In this document: positions 43,348-50,743 of the stretch, piece by piece | How positions within the stretch are numbered: the first letter of the stretch is position 1 | Layout: each line of letters starts with the position of its first letter | Assembly: GCF_001189845.1 (NCBI RefSeq) | Contig: NZ_LFLZ01000001.1 | Location: 310,001-374,000 of the forward strand | DNA: 64,000 bases | Source: Bradyrhizobium tropiciagri | GTDB lineage: Bacteria; Pseudomonadota; Alphaproteobacteria; Rhizobiales; Xanthobacteraceae | Direction of reading: 5' to 3' | The notes under the pieces: model-generated | Told to the model about the DNA's origin: nothing | The model's input: only the letters and a program-made list of their open reading frames with translations | Database searches by the model: none | Made by a program: the position numbers and the translations under genes

Positions 43348-43999
43348 GTTTTCAGTAAGGAATCAGAAAATGAGACGATCGATGTTTCGCGACCGGGACC
43401 ACGAGGGCTTCGGATTTGGCTTCTTCATGTCCCGACACGGCAGGGGCGGCCATCGCTTCGGCCGCGGCGGCCATGGCTTCTTCGGGCGAGGTGGCGGCGG
43501 CGACTTTCCGGGATCGCGGCGGCTGTCGTCGCAGGACCTGCAACTCGTGATCCTGGCGCTGCTCGGCGAGCAGCCGGCGCACGGCTACGAGTTGATCAAG
43601 AAGATCGAGGAGCGGTCGGACGGCTTCTACAGCCCGAGCCCGGGCGTGATCTATCCGGCGCTGACCTTCCTCGAGGACACCGGGCACGCCAGCGTCACCC
43701 AGGACGCGGCGCGCAAGCTCTACAGCATCACCGAGCAGGGCAAGGCGCATCTCGCCGAGAACCGCGCCACCGCCGACACCATTCTCGAAGCGCTGTCGCG
43801 GATCGGCCGCCGCATGGAGGATGTGCGCGAAGCCTTCGCCGGCGTCAGCGATCTCGATGGCGGAGCGTCCGACGATGTGCACCGCGCCCGTCACGCGCTG
43901 AAGAGCGCGCTGCGCCAGAAGCGCGGCTGCGATGCCGCCGAGGCGCGCCGCATCGCGAAAATCCTCGACCGCGCTGCCGCTGAAATCCTGCAGCAATGA
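43346..43999 (+). CDS. PadR family regulator, YqjI-like
   Basis: 217 residues from 43346; the ATG at 43370 (MRRSMF) may be the true start. The N-terminal 50 residues are glycine- and histidine-rich (RHGRGGHRFGRGGHGFFGRGGGG), as in YqjI, where this region binds nickel or iron. The PadR winged helix follows (LQLVILALLGEQPAHGYELIKKIEERSDGFYSPSPGVIYPALTFLED). YqjI represses the siderophore-reductase gene yqjH in E. coli; no such gene is adjacent here. It probably regulates metal uptake from a distance and itself. Confidence 0.82.
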   Translation: MFSVRNQKMRRSMFRDRDHEGFGFGFFMSRHGRGGHRFGRGGHGFFGRGGGGDFPGSRRLSSQDLQLVILALLGEQPAHGYELIKKIEERSDGFYSPSPGVIYPALTFLEDTGHASVTQDAARKLYSITEQGKAHLAENRATADTILEALSRIGRRMEDVREAFAGVSDLDGGASDDVHRARHALKSALRQKRGCDAAEARRIAKILDRAAAEILQQ

Positions 44000-44195
44000 C
44001 GATAGTCGCAGGCAAGGAGTAACGCTGCCGCTCAAGGGCGGCAGCGAGCTCTGCCTGAAAGTGGCGCGAGGTTCGGTTCCGCACGCAGATATCACCTCGC
44101 GCTGGCGTGATTGTCAGCCGCAACGACCTCACGGCCTGCTGGATTTTGCCGGCGCTTCTTGCTCTGCTCTCAGAAAACAGGGAGCGAAGCGCCGC

Positions 44196-44891
44196 ATGTC
44201 TGAAGTCCCGCCTATTCATCCACTCGATCGCCCGATCTGGAGCGCGCTGACCACACGACAGCGCGACCTTGCCGAAGTCAGCACCAATGCCCGGCGCTTT
44301 CCGGTCGCGATCGCACCCTTCGCGGACATGGCCGACATGTCGCCAGAGAGCTTTGCTGCGCTCGGCGCGCTGCTGTCGGGCCCGGAGATTGCGGTGCTGT
44401 TCACGCCTGATCCGGTCGCCGTGCCGCCGGAGTTCAAGGTGCTGCTGGCCGAGACCGGCGAGCAGATGATCGGCACGCCGGCGGACTTTTCTCTGCCCGA
44501 CGTCGAGATCGCCAGGCTCGGCGTAGCCGACGTTCCGGCGATGATGGCGCTGACGGAACTGACCAAGCCTGGACCGTTCAGCGCGCGGACCCATGAGCTC
44601 GGCAACTTCTTCGGCATTCGCGTTGGCGGCGAGCTGGTCGCGATGACCGGGGAGCGGATGAAGCCGGGGAATTATACCGAGATGACCGCCGTCTGCGTGC
44701 ATCCGGATCACCGCGGCCGCGGCTACGCGCAGGCGCTGCTATCGGCGGTCGGCCGCCAGATCGTGGCGCGCGGCGAAATTCCGTTCCTGCACGTCTTCAC
44801 CGGCAACGTCTCGGCGATCGCGCTCTATCGCCGCCAGGGCATGGAAATCCGCCGCCGTCTGCACATCACGGTGGTGCAGAAGCAGGGGTAG
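44196..44891 (+). CDS. GNAT family N-acetyltransferase
   Basis: 231 residues from the ATG at 44196 (GGGAGCGAAG upstream). The C-terminal half is a GNAT domain with MTAVCVHPDHRGRGYAQALLSAVGRQI for acetyl-CoA binding and HVFTGNVSAIALYRRQGMEIRRRL. The N-terminal half (IHPLDRPIWSALTTRQRDLAE) is typical of the FR47-like subgroup. Substrate unknown. The upstream in-frame extension to 43932 overlaps the PadR gene and is rejected. Confidence 0.85.
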   Translation: MSEVPPIHPLDRPIWSALTTRQRDLAEVSTNARRFPVAIAPFADMADMSPESFAALGALLSGPEIAVLFTPDPVAVPPEFKVLLAETGEQMIGTPADFSLPDVEIARLGVADVPAMMALTELTKPGPFSARTHELGNFFGIRVGGELVAMTGERMKPGNYTEMTAVCVHPDHRGRGYAQALLSAVGRQIVARGEIPFLHVFTGNVSAIALYRRQGMEIRRRLHITVVQKQG

Positions 44892-45044
44892 GCCGCGGCT
44901 GAAGGGGAATACAGAGATAGATGGGACTGGCGTTGCGCTCGTTGAGAGCACTCTGTTGCCGGTGAGATGCACCAAGCGCCTCTCACATTGCACTCGTCCC
45001 GGAGTTAGGCAATTCTTGGAGCGAGCCTTACGGAGGGACAAGCG

Positions 45045-45553
45045 ATGCGATCGCGCTGGTTGGAGCTTATCGCATTCCTGCTGGTGATTTTCGTCGAGGA
45101 GCCGGCCATGGCCGAAAATCTAACCGTTAGCGAAGAAACGGGATCTGAGATCGCCACCCTTGTGGCCGCTCAGGCTGCCGCTTGGGATAAGGGCAATGCG
45201 GAGGCGTTCTGTGATCGCGCGCTGCCCGATATTTCATTCACCAACATCTTTGGTATGTTCTCAGTCGGCAAAGCGCCATTTGTCGCCAACATGAGCGAAT
45301 ATTCTCGACCATTTACAAGGGTAGTAGCAATCGTCTGCAGATCGAGCACATCGCGTTGGTCAAGCCAGACGTTGCAATCGTCGATATCTTGACGGTCGTG
45401 ACGGGCGTTCAGCGTCCGCCCCCCGGCGTTACGTTTATCGACGGTGCGTTACACTCGCGGCTGCAACAAGTTTTGGTGCGGCGGGCGGACGGCTGGTGGG
45501 TCGCGTCCTTTCACAATGTCGCCGTGAACCCGGCTTACCCACCCAAACCGTGA
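45045..45553 (+). pseudogene. SgcJ/EcaC-type (DUF4440) protein, single-base frameshift
   Basis: A signal peptide opens the protein (LELIAFLLVIFVEEPAMA). The first frame gives LVAAQAAAWDKGNAEAFCDRALPDISFTNIFGMFSVGKAPFVA in pieces, a SnoaL/NTF2-like start. The next frame gives HERIFSTIYKGSSNRLQIEHIALVKPDVAIVDILT and ends VRRADGWWVASFHNVAVNP. One base missing near 45289-45290 joins them into about 170 residues. The domain is a small NTF2-like pocket of unknown function, exported. Confidence 0.75.
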
Positions 45554-45663
45554 CGAGGGTGCGTTCACCCAGATCGGCGAGCGCGCAGTGTCGCTCATTA
45601 GCCCTTCGCGACCTCTCGCGTCGCCGCACGAATCTGGTCGCTGCAAGCGTACAGCGTACGTAG

Positions 45664-45810
45664 GCTTCGTTGCCCGATGCCGCGGCATCGCTCGGGCTGT
45701 CGGAGCGGACGGTCGAGAACCATTTGCGGCGTGCGCGGCTCAGGCTCGGCGTCGCGACGACGGCGCAAGCCATCAGGCTCGCGATCCGCAGCGGCGGGAT
45801 CGAGGATTGA
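45664..45810 (+). pseudogene. LuxR-type HTH remnant
   Basis: Codons from 45664 to the TGA at 45808 read LPDAAASLGLSERTVENHLRRARLRLGVATTAQ and end LAIRSGGIED. This is the C-terminal HTH of LuxR quorum-type regulators (RTVENHLRRARLRLGV). A stop codon at 45661 closes the frame upstream, and no autoinducer-binding domain is found in the preceding bases. It is a decayed fragment. Confidence 0.72.
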
Positions 45811-45847
45811 AGAGTGGGCGGACGATCGCTCGCTCGTCCGTCGCACC

Positions 45848-45884
45848 AAAAAAGAAAGGCCCGGGCGCATGCGCGTCCGGGCCC
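45848..45884 (-). terminator. Rho-independent terminator after the TROVE gene
   Basis: Read on the minus strand: GGCCCGGACGC, a short loop, GCGCCCGGGCC, then TTTCTTTTTT. A strong GC stem followed by a T-run 19 bases after the TROVE stop, the expected place for transcript end. Confidence 0.82.
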
Positions 45885-45902
45885 ATTGTTGTCGAGCAGG
45901 CG

Positions 45903-47227
45903 TCAGTGCATCGTCTGTTCCGACGCTGCGATCCAGGCGATGACGGCCTCGGAGAAGCCGTCGACCCGGGTCCACGGGCCGTGTCCGACGCCGTGCTGGT
46001 AGGACGCCACGTTGACCATGTAGCCACGTCCCTTCGGGGCGGGCACCTGGTCGTGGCTCTGCTCGTCGGTTAAGACGATCAGGCGATCGCCCTTGCGGTC
46101 GATCTGCGTCACCGCCTTGCCGAGATACGTCCCGCCATGCGGCTGCGCGCCGATGATCGCATCGCGCAGCGCGAAGCCGCGGCGCGGCGGCAGCTTCACG
46201 ACCTCATTGCTGAACGTGAAGATCTCCACCTCGTCGCAGACTCGCGGGCGAGAATCGCAAGCCCGCAGGCCGCCTCCGCCCGCGTCATCTCGGATTGGGC
46301 CGAGAGCGGCGAGAACATCGATCCCGACACGTCGATCAGGAGCCGCGTGCGGCCGTCGAGCCGCGCGTAGTCCTTGACCGACTTCAGCATCGCTGCCTCG
46401 AGCTCCGGCTCGAAGTCCGGCGCATAGCGCGCCGCCGTGATGAAGCGGTAGGGCAGGATGCGGTCGGTCCGCATCGCGTCGATCGCCTCCGCGATGGTCC
46501 GGCGCGGCACCTCCGCCTTCTGCATCAGGCGCAGGTTGCGGAGCAGCGCCAGCCCGCCGAGCCGGTTCTCGGCGATCAGCCGCTCGAAGGTCTCACGCTT
46601 GTCCTTGCCGGACGACAGCGAAACCTCCCAGGTGTCGGGCGAGGCCAGCTCGCCGTCGACGAGCTGCTTCCACACCTTCTCCTGCGCGGTGTCCTTCGGC
46701 TTGGCGTGGACCAGGAACAGCACGTCCTTGATCCGCACCGCGCCGTCGCGATCGTACTTCGCGAGCTGGTAGGCGTCGAACTTGGTCAGCGCCCGCGCCA
46801 GGCCCTTCTTGATCTGCGCCGAGACGGGCTGACGCTTGCGCTGCTGCTGAGGGCCGAGCGCATCCGCCCAATAGATCGCAAGCAGCTCGGTCATCTCGTC
46901 CGGCCGCTGGATCACCCGCGCCAGCGTATCGGCGACGAGGGCGCGATGGGCCGGATGCCGCGCCATCTCGCGAACCACGAGCAGCGGCGCGTGCCGCAGC
47001 TTCATGGTCTCGCGCGCAGCGATGGCGAGTTCGGCCGTGCGCTCGGGCGCGACCAGCGGCACCAGCGCCTTGATGCGATCGGCGATCGCAACCCCGTCCT
47101 CGTAGAACTGGCTCTCCCACAGGAGGCAGTTCAGCAGCGCGCGCCGCAATTCCATCTCGGGCGTGAAGCGCTTGCCGCGCGCACCCTCACGGGTGAAGGC
47201 GCGCATGATCTTGTTGATCGTGGCCAT
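45903..47227 (-). pseudogene. rsr: TROVE (Ro60/Rsr) protein with vWA domain, single-base frameshift
   Basis: From the ATG at 47227 (AAAGGAGG upstream) the N-terminal 260 residues form the TROVE HEAT-repeat ring: FTREGARGKRFTPEMELRRALLNCLLWE, LLVVREMARHPAHRALVADTLARVIQRPDEMTELLAIYW. The vWA domain has the MIDAS DVSGSMFSPLSAQSEM near residue 300. It continues in another frame as EIFTFSNEVVKLPPRRGFAL and VLTDEQSHDQVP. One missing base near 46240 (AREVCDEVEIFTF when restored) separates the frames; repaired length is about 440. Rsr binds Y RNAs and misfolded RNA. Four Y-like RNAs lie directly upstream in the same direction. Confidence 0.85.
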
Positions 47228-47266
47228 GATGGCCTCCTTTCTGGGTGAGTATGGATTGGAAGGTGG

Positions 47267-47394
47267 TGCCGGGGAACTCGCGAGGCTGGACCGCCCACCG
47301 AAGGGCTTACGTGCTCTACCACTGAGCTACGAACTTTCGTTCGGGAGGATTCGAACCTCCGACACCGAAGTAACAGCGCTCTTCACCACCGGCA
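47267..47394 (-). ncRNA. yrlA: Y RNA (YrlA-like), unit 4, nearest the TROVE gene
   Basis: On the minus strand: closing stem TGCCGG/CCGGCA (47389-47394, 47267-47272), 5' element TGGTGAAGA, 3' element GTTCC. The inner pairing is GAG-GCTG with CAGC-CTC. The tRNA-like module follows: T-arm GGAGG-TTCGAAT-CCTCC (47344-47360), acceptor CGAAC-GAAA-GTTCG closed by a GNRA tetraloop (47330-47343), TA, and D-arm GCTC-AGTGGTA-GAGC (47313-47327). The order T-acceptor-D is a circular permutation of tRNA, as in YrlA RNAs. It ends 39 bases before the TROVE ATG. No anticodon arm is present, so it is not a tRNA gene. Confidence 0.82.
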
Positions 47395-47402
47395 TTGACG
47401 GA

Positions 47403-47566
47403 CCACGACCCGGGAACAGGCGATTGCTGAGACCACGGCCAGCCAAGGCCGGCCGGGTAGCGCTCTATCCGCTGAGCTACCGGTGCACATGACACCGGGC
47501 GGGATTCGAACCCGCGACCTCTCGTTTCAGAGACGATGTAACAGCGATCTTCACCACGGGGCGTGG
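47403..47566 (-). ncRNA. yrlA: Y RNA (YrlA-like), unit 3
   Basis: Closing stem: CCACG-C-CCCG pairs with CGGG-T-CGTGG (nine pairs, one mismatch). TGGTGAAGA and GTTCC elements are present. Inner helix: GATCGCTG with CAGCAATC, seven of eight pairs. tRNA-like module: a CTCT/AGAG hairpin, T-arm GCGGG-TTCGAAT-CCCGC (47499-47515), seven-pair acceptor CCGGTGT/GCACCGG joined by CATGT (47480-47498), TA, D-arm GCTC-AGCGGATA-GAGC (47462-47477). It is the most tRNA-like unit: the acceptor keeps the normal seven pairs, but its two ends are joined by a loop. Confidence 0.82.
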
Positions 47567-47570
47567 AAGG

Positions 47571-47701
47571 GGTCGGCGGGGAACAAGCGATGCTGTTGCT
47601 GCCCTTGCGGGCGAACCGCCTTTCGGCGTGCGGGCCTCGAACCCGCTCGGCGCCGTAGCGCCTTACCACGAAGTAACAGACATCTTCACCACCGCCTGAC
47701 C
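47571..47701 (-). ncRNA. yrlA: Y RNA (YrlA-like), unit 2
   Basis: Closing stem: GGTC-A-GGCGG pairs with CCGCC-GACC (nine pairs, one bulged A). TGGTGAAGA and GTTCC elements are present. Inner helix GATG-t-CTGTT with AACAG-CATC, nine pairs. T-arm GCGGG-TTCGAGG-CCCGC (47630-47646). Acceptor-like hairpin CGCC-GAAA-GGCG (47617-47628). A D-arm substitute hairpin GCCC-GCAA-GGGC follows. The D-loop sequence has diverged from tRNA, but the three-helix order is kept. Confidence 0.78.
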
Positions 47702-47729
47702 GACGCAACTGCGCCGGCCGTTGATAGGT

Positions 47730-47914
47730 ACGCTGGGGAACTGGCGATATCGGTGTCAGTGACGACAACACAGCCGCTCGCCTTGCGGACGAGAGACTGC
47801 GCCGGGCCGCACGCGGACCTTTGCCAAGCCACATCCCGGTGCGTGTGTCACAGGCGGGATTCGAACCCGCTCTTTCCGGTGGAGCGAAGTATCCGACATC
47901 TTCACCACCAGCGT
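47730..47914 (-). ncRNA. yrlA: Y RNA (YrlA-like), unit 1, most distal
   Basis: Closing stem ACGCTGG/CCAGCGT (47908-47914, 47730-47736), seven perfect pairs. TGGTGAAGA and GTTCC elements are present. Inner helix GATGTCGG with CCGATATC, eight pairs including one G-U. T-arm GCGGG-TTCGAAT-CCCGC (47854-47870). The acceptor and D parts are less regular (CTGTGACACACG, GGCTTGGCAAAGG), and an extra hairpin CTCG-t-CC-GCAA-GG-CGAG is inserted. At 185 bases it is the longest unit. Confidence 0.75.
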
Positions 47915-47987
47915 CGGTTGAGCCGCGGTGATGCGGCAAACCGTTTTGAAAAAGTTTCGTCGCGGCACAGTCGACGCGCCGCATATT

Positions 47988-48007
47988 GCGAACTCCTCGG
48001 AGTTCGC
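47988..48007. promoter_or_regulatory. Perfect 8-4-8 dyad upstream of the Y RNA array
   Basis: GCGAACTC-CTCG-GAGTTCGC on the plus strand, about 75 bases upstream (minus direction) of unit 1. There is no T-run on either side. It may be an operator or the end of an upstream transcript. I saw no convincing sigma-70 or sigma-54 promoter between it and unit 1. Confidence 0.45.
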
Positions 48008-48153
48008 TCTGCCATCGGTATCCGGCTCATCGCCTCGTTCCCTCCGGCAGGCCCCGCGCGCTTGGGCACGCGCGTCTCCGCGCGAGCCCCGGGATCCGGG
48101 TCTCCCGTTCCGGCTTGCGCCGGGCAGTTCAGGTGAGCCTTGCTGCGGACAAC

Positions 48154-48188
48154 AAAAAACCCTCCGGAGCAGCTGGCTCGGGAGGGTC
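48154..48188 (-). terminator. Rho-independent terminator
   Basis: On the minus strand: ACCCTCC, loop containing CGAGCCAGCTGCTCC, GGAGGGT, TTTTTT. It ends the candidate small RNA or the LysR transcript from 48416. Confidence 0.8.
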
Positions 48189-48285
48189 CACATTGATTGC
48201 GGACTGTCGACCTCGCGCTATGCGAGGTCGCTCCCATGAGCCGGGCACACGCTGTCGATCGGCCGCAGGCCGTTCGACAGTTGGC
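48154..48285 (-). ncRNA. Candidate small RNA upstream of the Y RNA array
   Basis: A compact structured segment read on the minus strand: stem CTGTCGA/TCGACAG with inner CGGCC-TGC-GGCCG (48252-48280), stem CGACCTCGC/GCGAGGTCG (48208-48230), a TCCGC/GTGGA pairing, then a Rho-independent terminator. No coding frame with good codon use covers it and the next minus-strand gene stops 130 bases away. I do not recognise a family. The 475-base gap 47941-48415 otherwise holds only the dyad at 47988-48007. Confidence 0.5.
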
Positions 48286-48415
48286 GGAATCTTTCAAATC
48301 CGTAGTGCATCATCTGGCTCATGTTTGATCGCGAGCGATGGTGCTCGCGAAGGTTGCGGGACATACGCCTCGTCGATGTCGATGTCAACAATCGAAATGA
48401 TAGCGACAGAAGAAT

Positions 48416-49356
48416 TCAGCGCCGCTTGTGCGTCTTCGTCTTGCTCGCCGGCTTGCTGCCGTGCGCAGCGATCCGCGTCAGCGCATCTGCGAACGCGTGT
48501 GCAGCGGGGCCGAGCGGCTCGTCGAGCCGGTGCGCGAGATAGGCCTCCATCGCAAGCGCGGCGTTGCGACCAAGTGCGCCGGTCTCGATCCGCACCAGGC
48601 GGCGTTCGTTCAAGTCGCGCGCCACTTGCCACAGCGGCAGCCGGCCCCAGCCGAGCCCGGCCAGGATCATGGCGTGCTTGGTGTCCTGATTGCTGACCCG
48701 GCAGATTTGCGGCGAGAGCACGCCGAAGTTGCGGCCTTCCGACAGCGGCGTCGGGTCCGACAGCACGATCTGCAGATGATCGGCGAGGTCGGCGACGCTC
48801 TTGCGGCCACGGCGCGCGAGCGGATGGCTTGCGGAGGCGACGGCGATGATCTGCACGGAGCAGATCGCGTCGAGCGCGAGGCGGGGGTCGCGGAAATCTT
48901 CGCCGACGGTGACGGCGAGCGCGCTGCGCCGCTCGGTGAGGGCTGCGATCGGACCGCCCATCGGTTCGACCGCGAGCCGCACGCTGACGGATGGATAGGC
49001 CGTGCGCATCTCCGTCAGCGCTGCGCCGACGGCGGCGATTGGAAACAGCGTGTCGACGACGAGTGCGAGTTCCGACTCCACCCCGTCGCCAAGGCCGTGG
49101 GCCCGCGCCCGCATCGCATCGACGCGGAGCAGGAGGTCGCGCGCATTGCCGAGCAGCGCCTTGCCTTCGGCCGTCAGCGCCGGGCGATGGCTGGAGCGGT
49201 CGAACAGCGCGAGGCGAGCTCGGCCTCGAGGTTGGCGATGGCGTGGCTGACCGCGGACTGCACCCGCGCCAGCCTGGTCGCGGCGGCGCGAAAGCTGCCG
49301 CTGTCGGCGATGGCGACGAAGACGCGGATCTGATCGAGCGTGAGGTTATCGAGCAT
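48416..49356 (-). pseudogene. LysR family regulator, single-base frameshift
   Basis: The HTH half begins MLDNLTLDQIRVFVAIADSGSFRAAATRLARVQSAVSHAIANLEAEL. After a missing base near 49212-49215 the reading continues as LALFDRSSHRPALTAEGKALL and then through the effector domain (ELALVVDTLFPIAAVGAALTEM, LILAGLGWGRLPLWQVA). Repaired length is about 313 residues. It is divergent from the MFS gene at 49456, its probable target. Confidence 0.8.
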
Positions 49357-49455
49357 GATCTATGAGATCGATCGACTGGATGCAAAACATATCACTCCTT
49401 TCGATGGCCTGGAAACGCTATTTGTGATGACTTGAGCCTGGGACGGAGTGCACGC

Positions 49456-50679
49456 ATGACGATCGAGACGGCCGTGGCGCCGCAGAGCGATGCCAAGCGA
49501 TGGGCGACGGTCGCCATCGTGATGGGCTGCGGGATCGGTGCCGCATTGCAGGTCGGCAAGGTGCCGATCGCCGCGGCGATGCTGCAGCAAAACCTCGGCA
49601 TCGACCTCGCCGCGGTCGGAACGGTCGCCGGCATCTTCGCGGTGCTGGGGCTCGTCGGCAGCGTGCCGGCCGGCGTCGTGATCGCCGCGGTCGGCGCGCG
49701 CAGGGTGTTGCTGTGCGGCCTTGCGGCCATCACGCTCGGCGCGGCGTCGGGCGCGCTCGCGCCGTCACTTGCGGTGTTGCTGGCATCGCGGCTGCTGGAA
49801 GGGCTCGGCTTCCTGCTGGTGATGGTGGCCGCGCCCGCATTGCTCGATCGTGTCGTGGATGTCAGCGCGCGCAACGTCACCATGGCGGTGTGGAGCTGCG
49901 TGATGCCGTTCGGGATCGCGCTGGCGCTGCTGGCCGGCCCGATGTTCGACGGCTGGCGCGCGATCTGGTGGGCCAGCGCCGGCTTTGCCGCCGTGCTGTT
50001 CGTCCTCGCCGGCATCACCGTGCCTGAGGTGGCATCGCGGACTGGCGCGGCGCGCAGCGGGCTGATGCAGGAAGCCATTGCGCTGGCGCAGCGGCGCACT
50101 CCGGCGCTTCTCATGGTGCTGTTTGCGCTATACAGCCTGATGTTCTTTGCGCTGTTCAGCTTCCTGCCGATCCTGTTGACCGAGCGGCTCGGCGTCTCCG
50201 GTCAAGCCGCAGGCGGTCTCAGTTCTCTGGCGGCGGCGGCCAACGTGGTCGGCAATCTTGCTGCCGGCAATCTGCTGGCGCGCGGCGTCAACCGCAATGT
50301 GCTGATCGCCGTGGCGGCATTGGTCATGGGCGTCTCTGCACTCGGGATCTTCCTGCCGTTGCTCGGCGGGTGGGGCTCATTTTGGCTGTGCCTGCTGTTC
50401 TCGGCTGTCGGCGGCCTGATCCCGGCGACGCTGCTCGCAACCGCACCGGCGGCGGCGCGTTCGGCGGCGATGGTGCCGGTCATGATGGGGCTGTTGATGA
50501 CCGGCAGCAATTTCGGCCAGGTCTGCGGACCGATCGCGGTCGGCGCCGTCGTCTCGGCCTGGGGCTGGGGCGCGGCCAGCGTCATGGTGGCTGCTGCGGC
50601 GATCCTTGCCGGTCTCGCGGCATGGCTGCTCGCGCGCGGCGATCACAGCGCCGTAAGCGAGGCTACGGACCCGGCTTGA
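49456..50679 (+). CDS. MFS transporter, CynX/NimT-like
   Basis: 407 residues from the ATG at 49456 (GGACGGAG upstream). Twelve hydrophobic segments run from WATVAIVMGCGIGAALQVG to VMVAAAAILAGLAAWLLA. VPAGVVIAAVGARRVLLCG is the loop 2-3 signature. The general layout resembles the cyanate/nitroimidazole transporter group; the substrate is not known. It is divergent from the LysR gene; the Lin0512 gene follows 64 bases later in the same direction. Confidence 0.85.
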   Translation: MTIETAVAPQSDAKRWATVAIVMGCGIGAALQVGKVPIAAAMLQQNLGIDLAAVGTVAGIFAVLGLVGSVPAGVVIAAVGARRVLLCGLAAITLGAASGALAPSLAVLLASRLLEGLGFLLVMVAAPALLDRVVDVSARNVTMAVWSCVMPFGIALALLAGPMFDGWRAIWWASAGFAAVLFVLAGITVPEVASRTGAARSGLMQEAIALAQRRTPALLMVLFALYSLMFFALFSFLPILLTERLGVSGQAAGGLSSLAAAANVVGNLAAGNLLARGVNRNVLIAVAALVMGVSALGIFLPLLGGWGSFWLCLLFSAVGGLIPATLLATAPAAARSAAMVPVMMGLLMTGSNFGQVCGPIAVGAVVSAWGWGAASVMVAAAAILAGLAAWLLARGDHSAVSEATDPA

Positions 50680-50743
50680 CGGCGCGGACGCAGAGGGCGA
50701 AGGAGTGATCAGTCTCTCACGCCAACGACAACAGGAAAGTTTC

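Noticed and set aside
47313-47515. tRNA genes, suggested by consensus D- and T-arm sequences
   Set aside because: The arms are in permuted order, the acceptor ends are joined by a loop and no anticodon arm lies between D- and T-arms as in a normal gene.
47267-47914. CRISPR array, because of regularly repeated motifs
   Set aside because: Units are 128-185 bases with paired stems and only short conserved blocks; there are no uniform repeats with spacers and no cas genes.
47316-47984. A 222-codon minus frame with repeated GGEDVCYF-like peptides
   Set aside because: It is the translation of the Y RNA array; the peptide repeats come from the TGGTGAAGA...TACTTCG element and tRNA-like arms, not from a protein.
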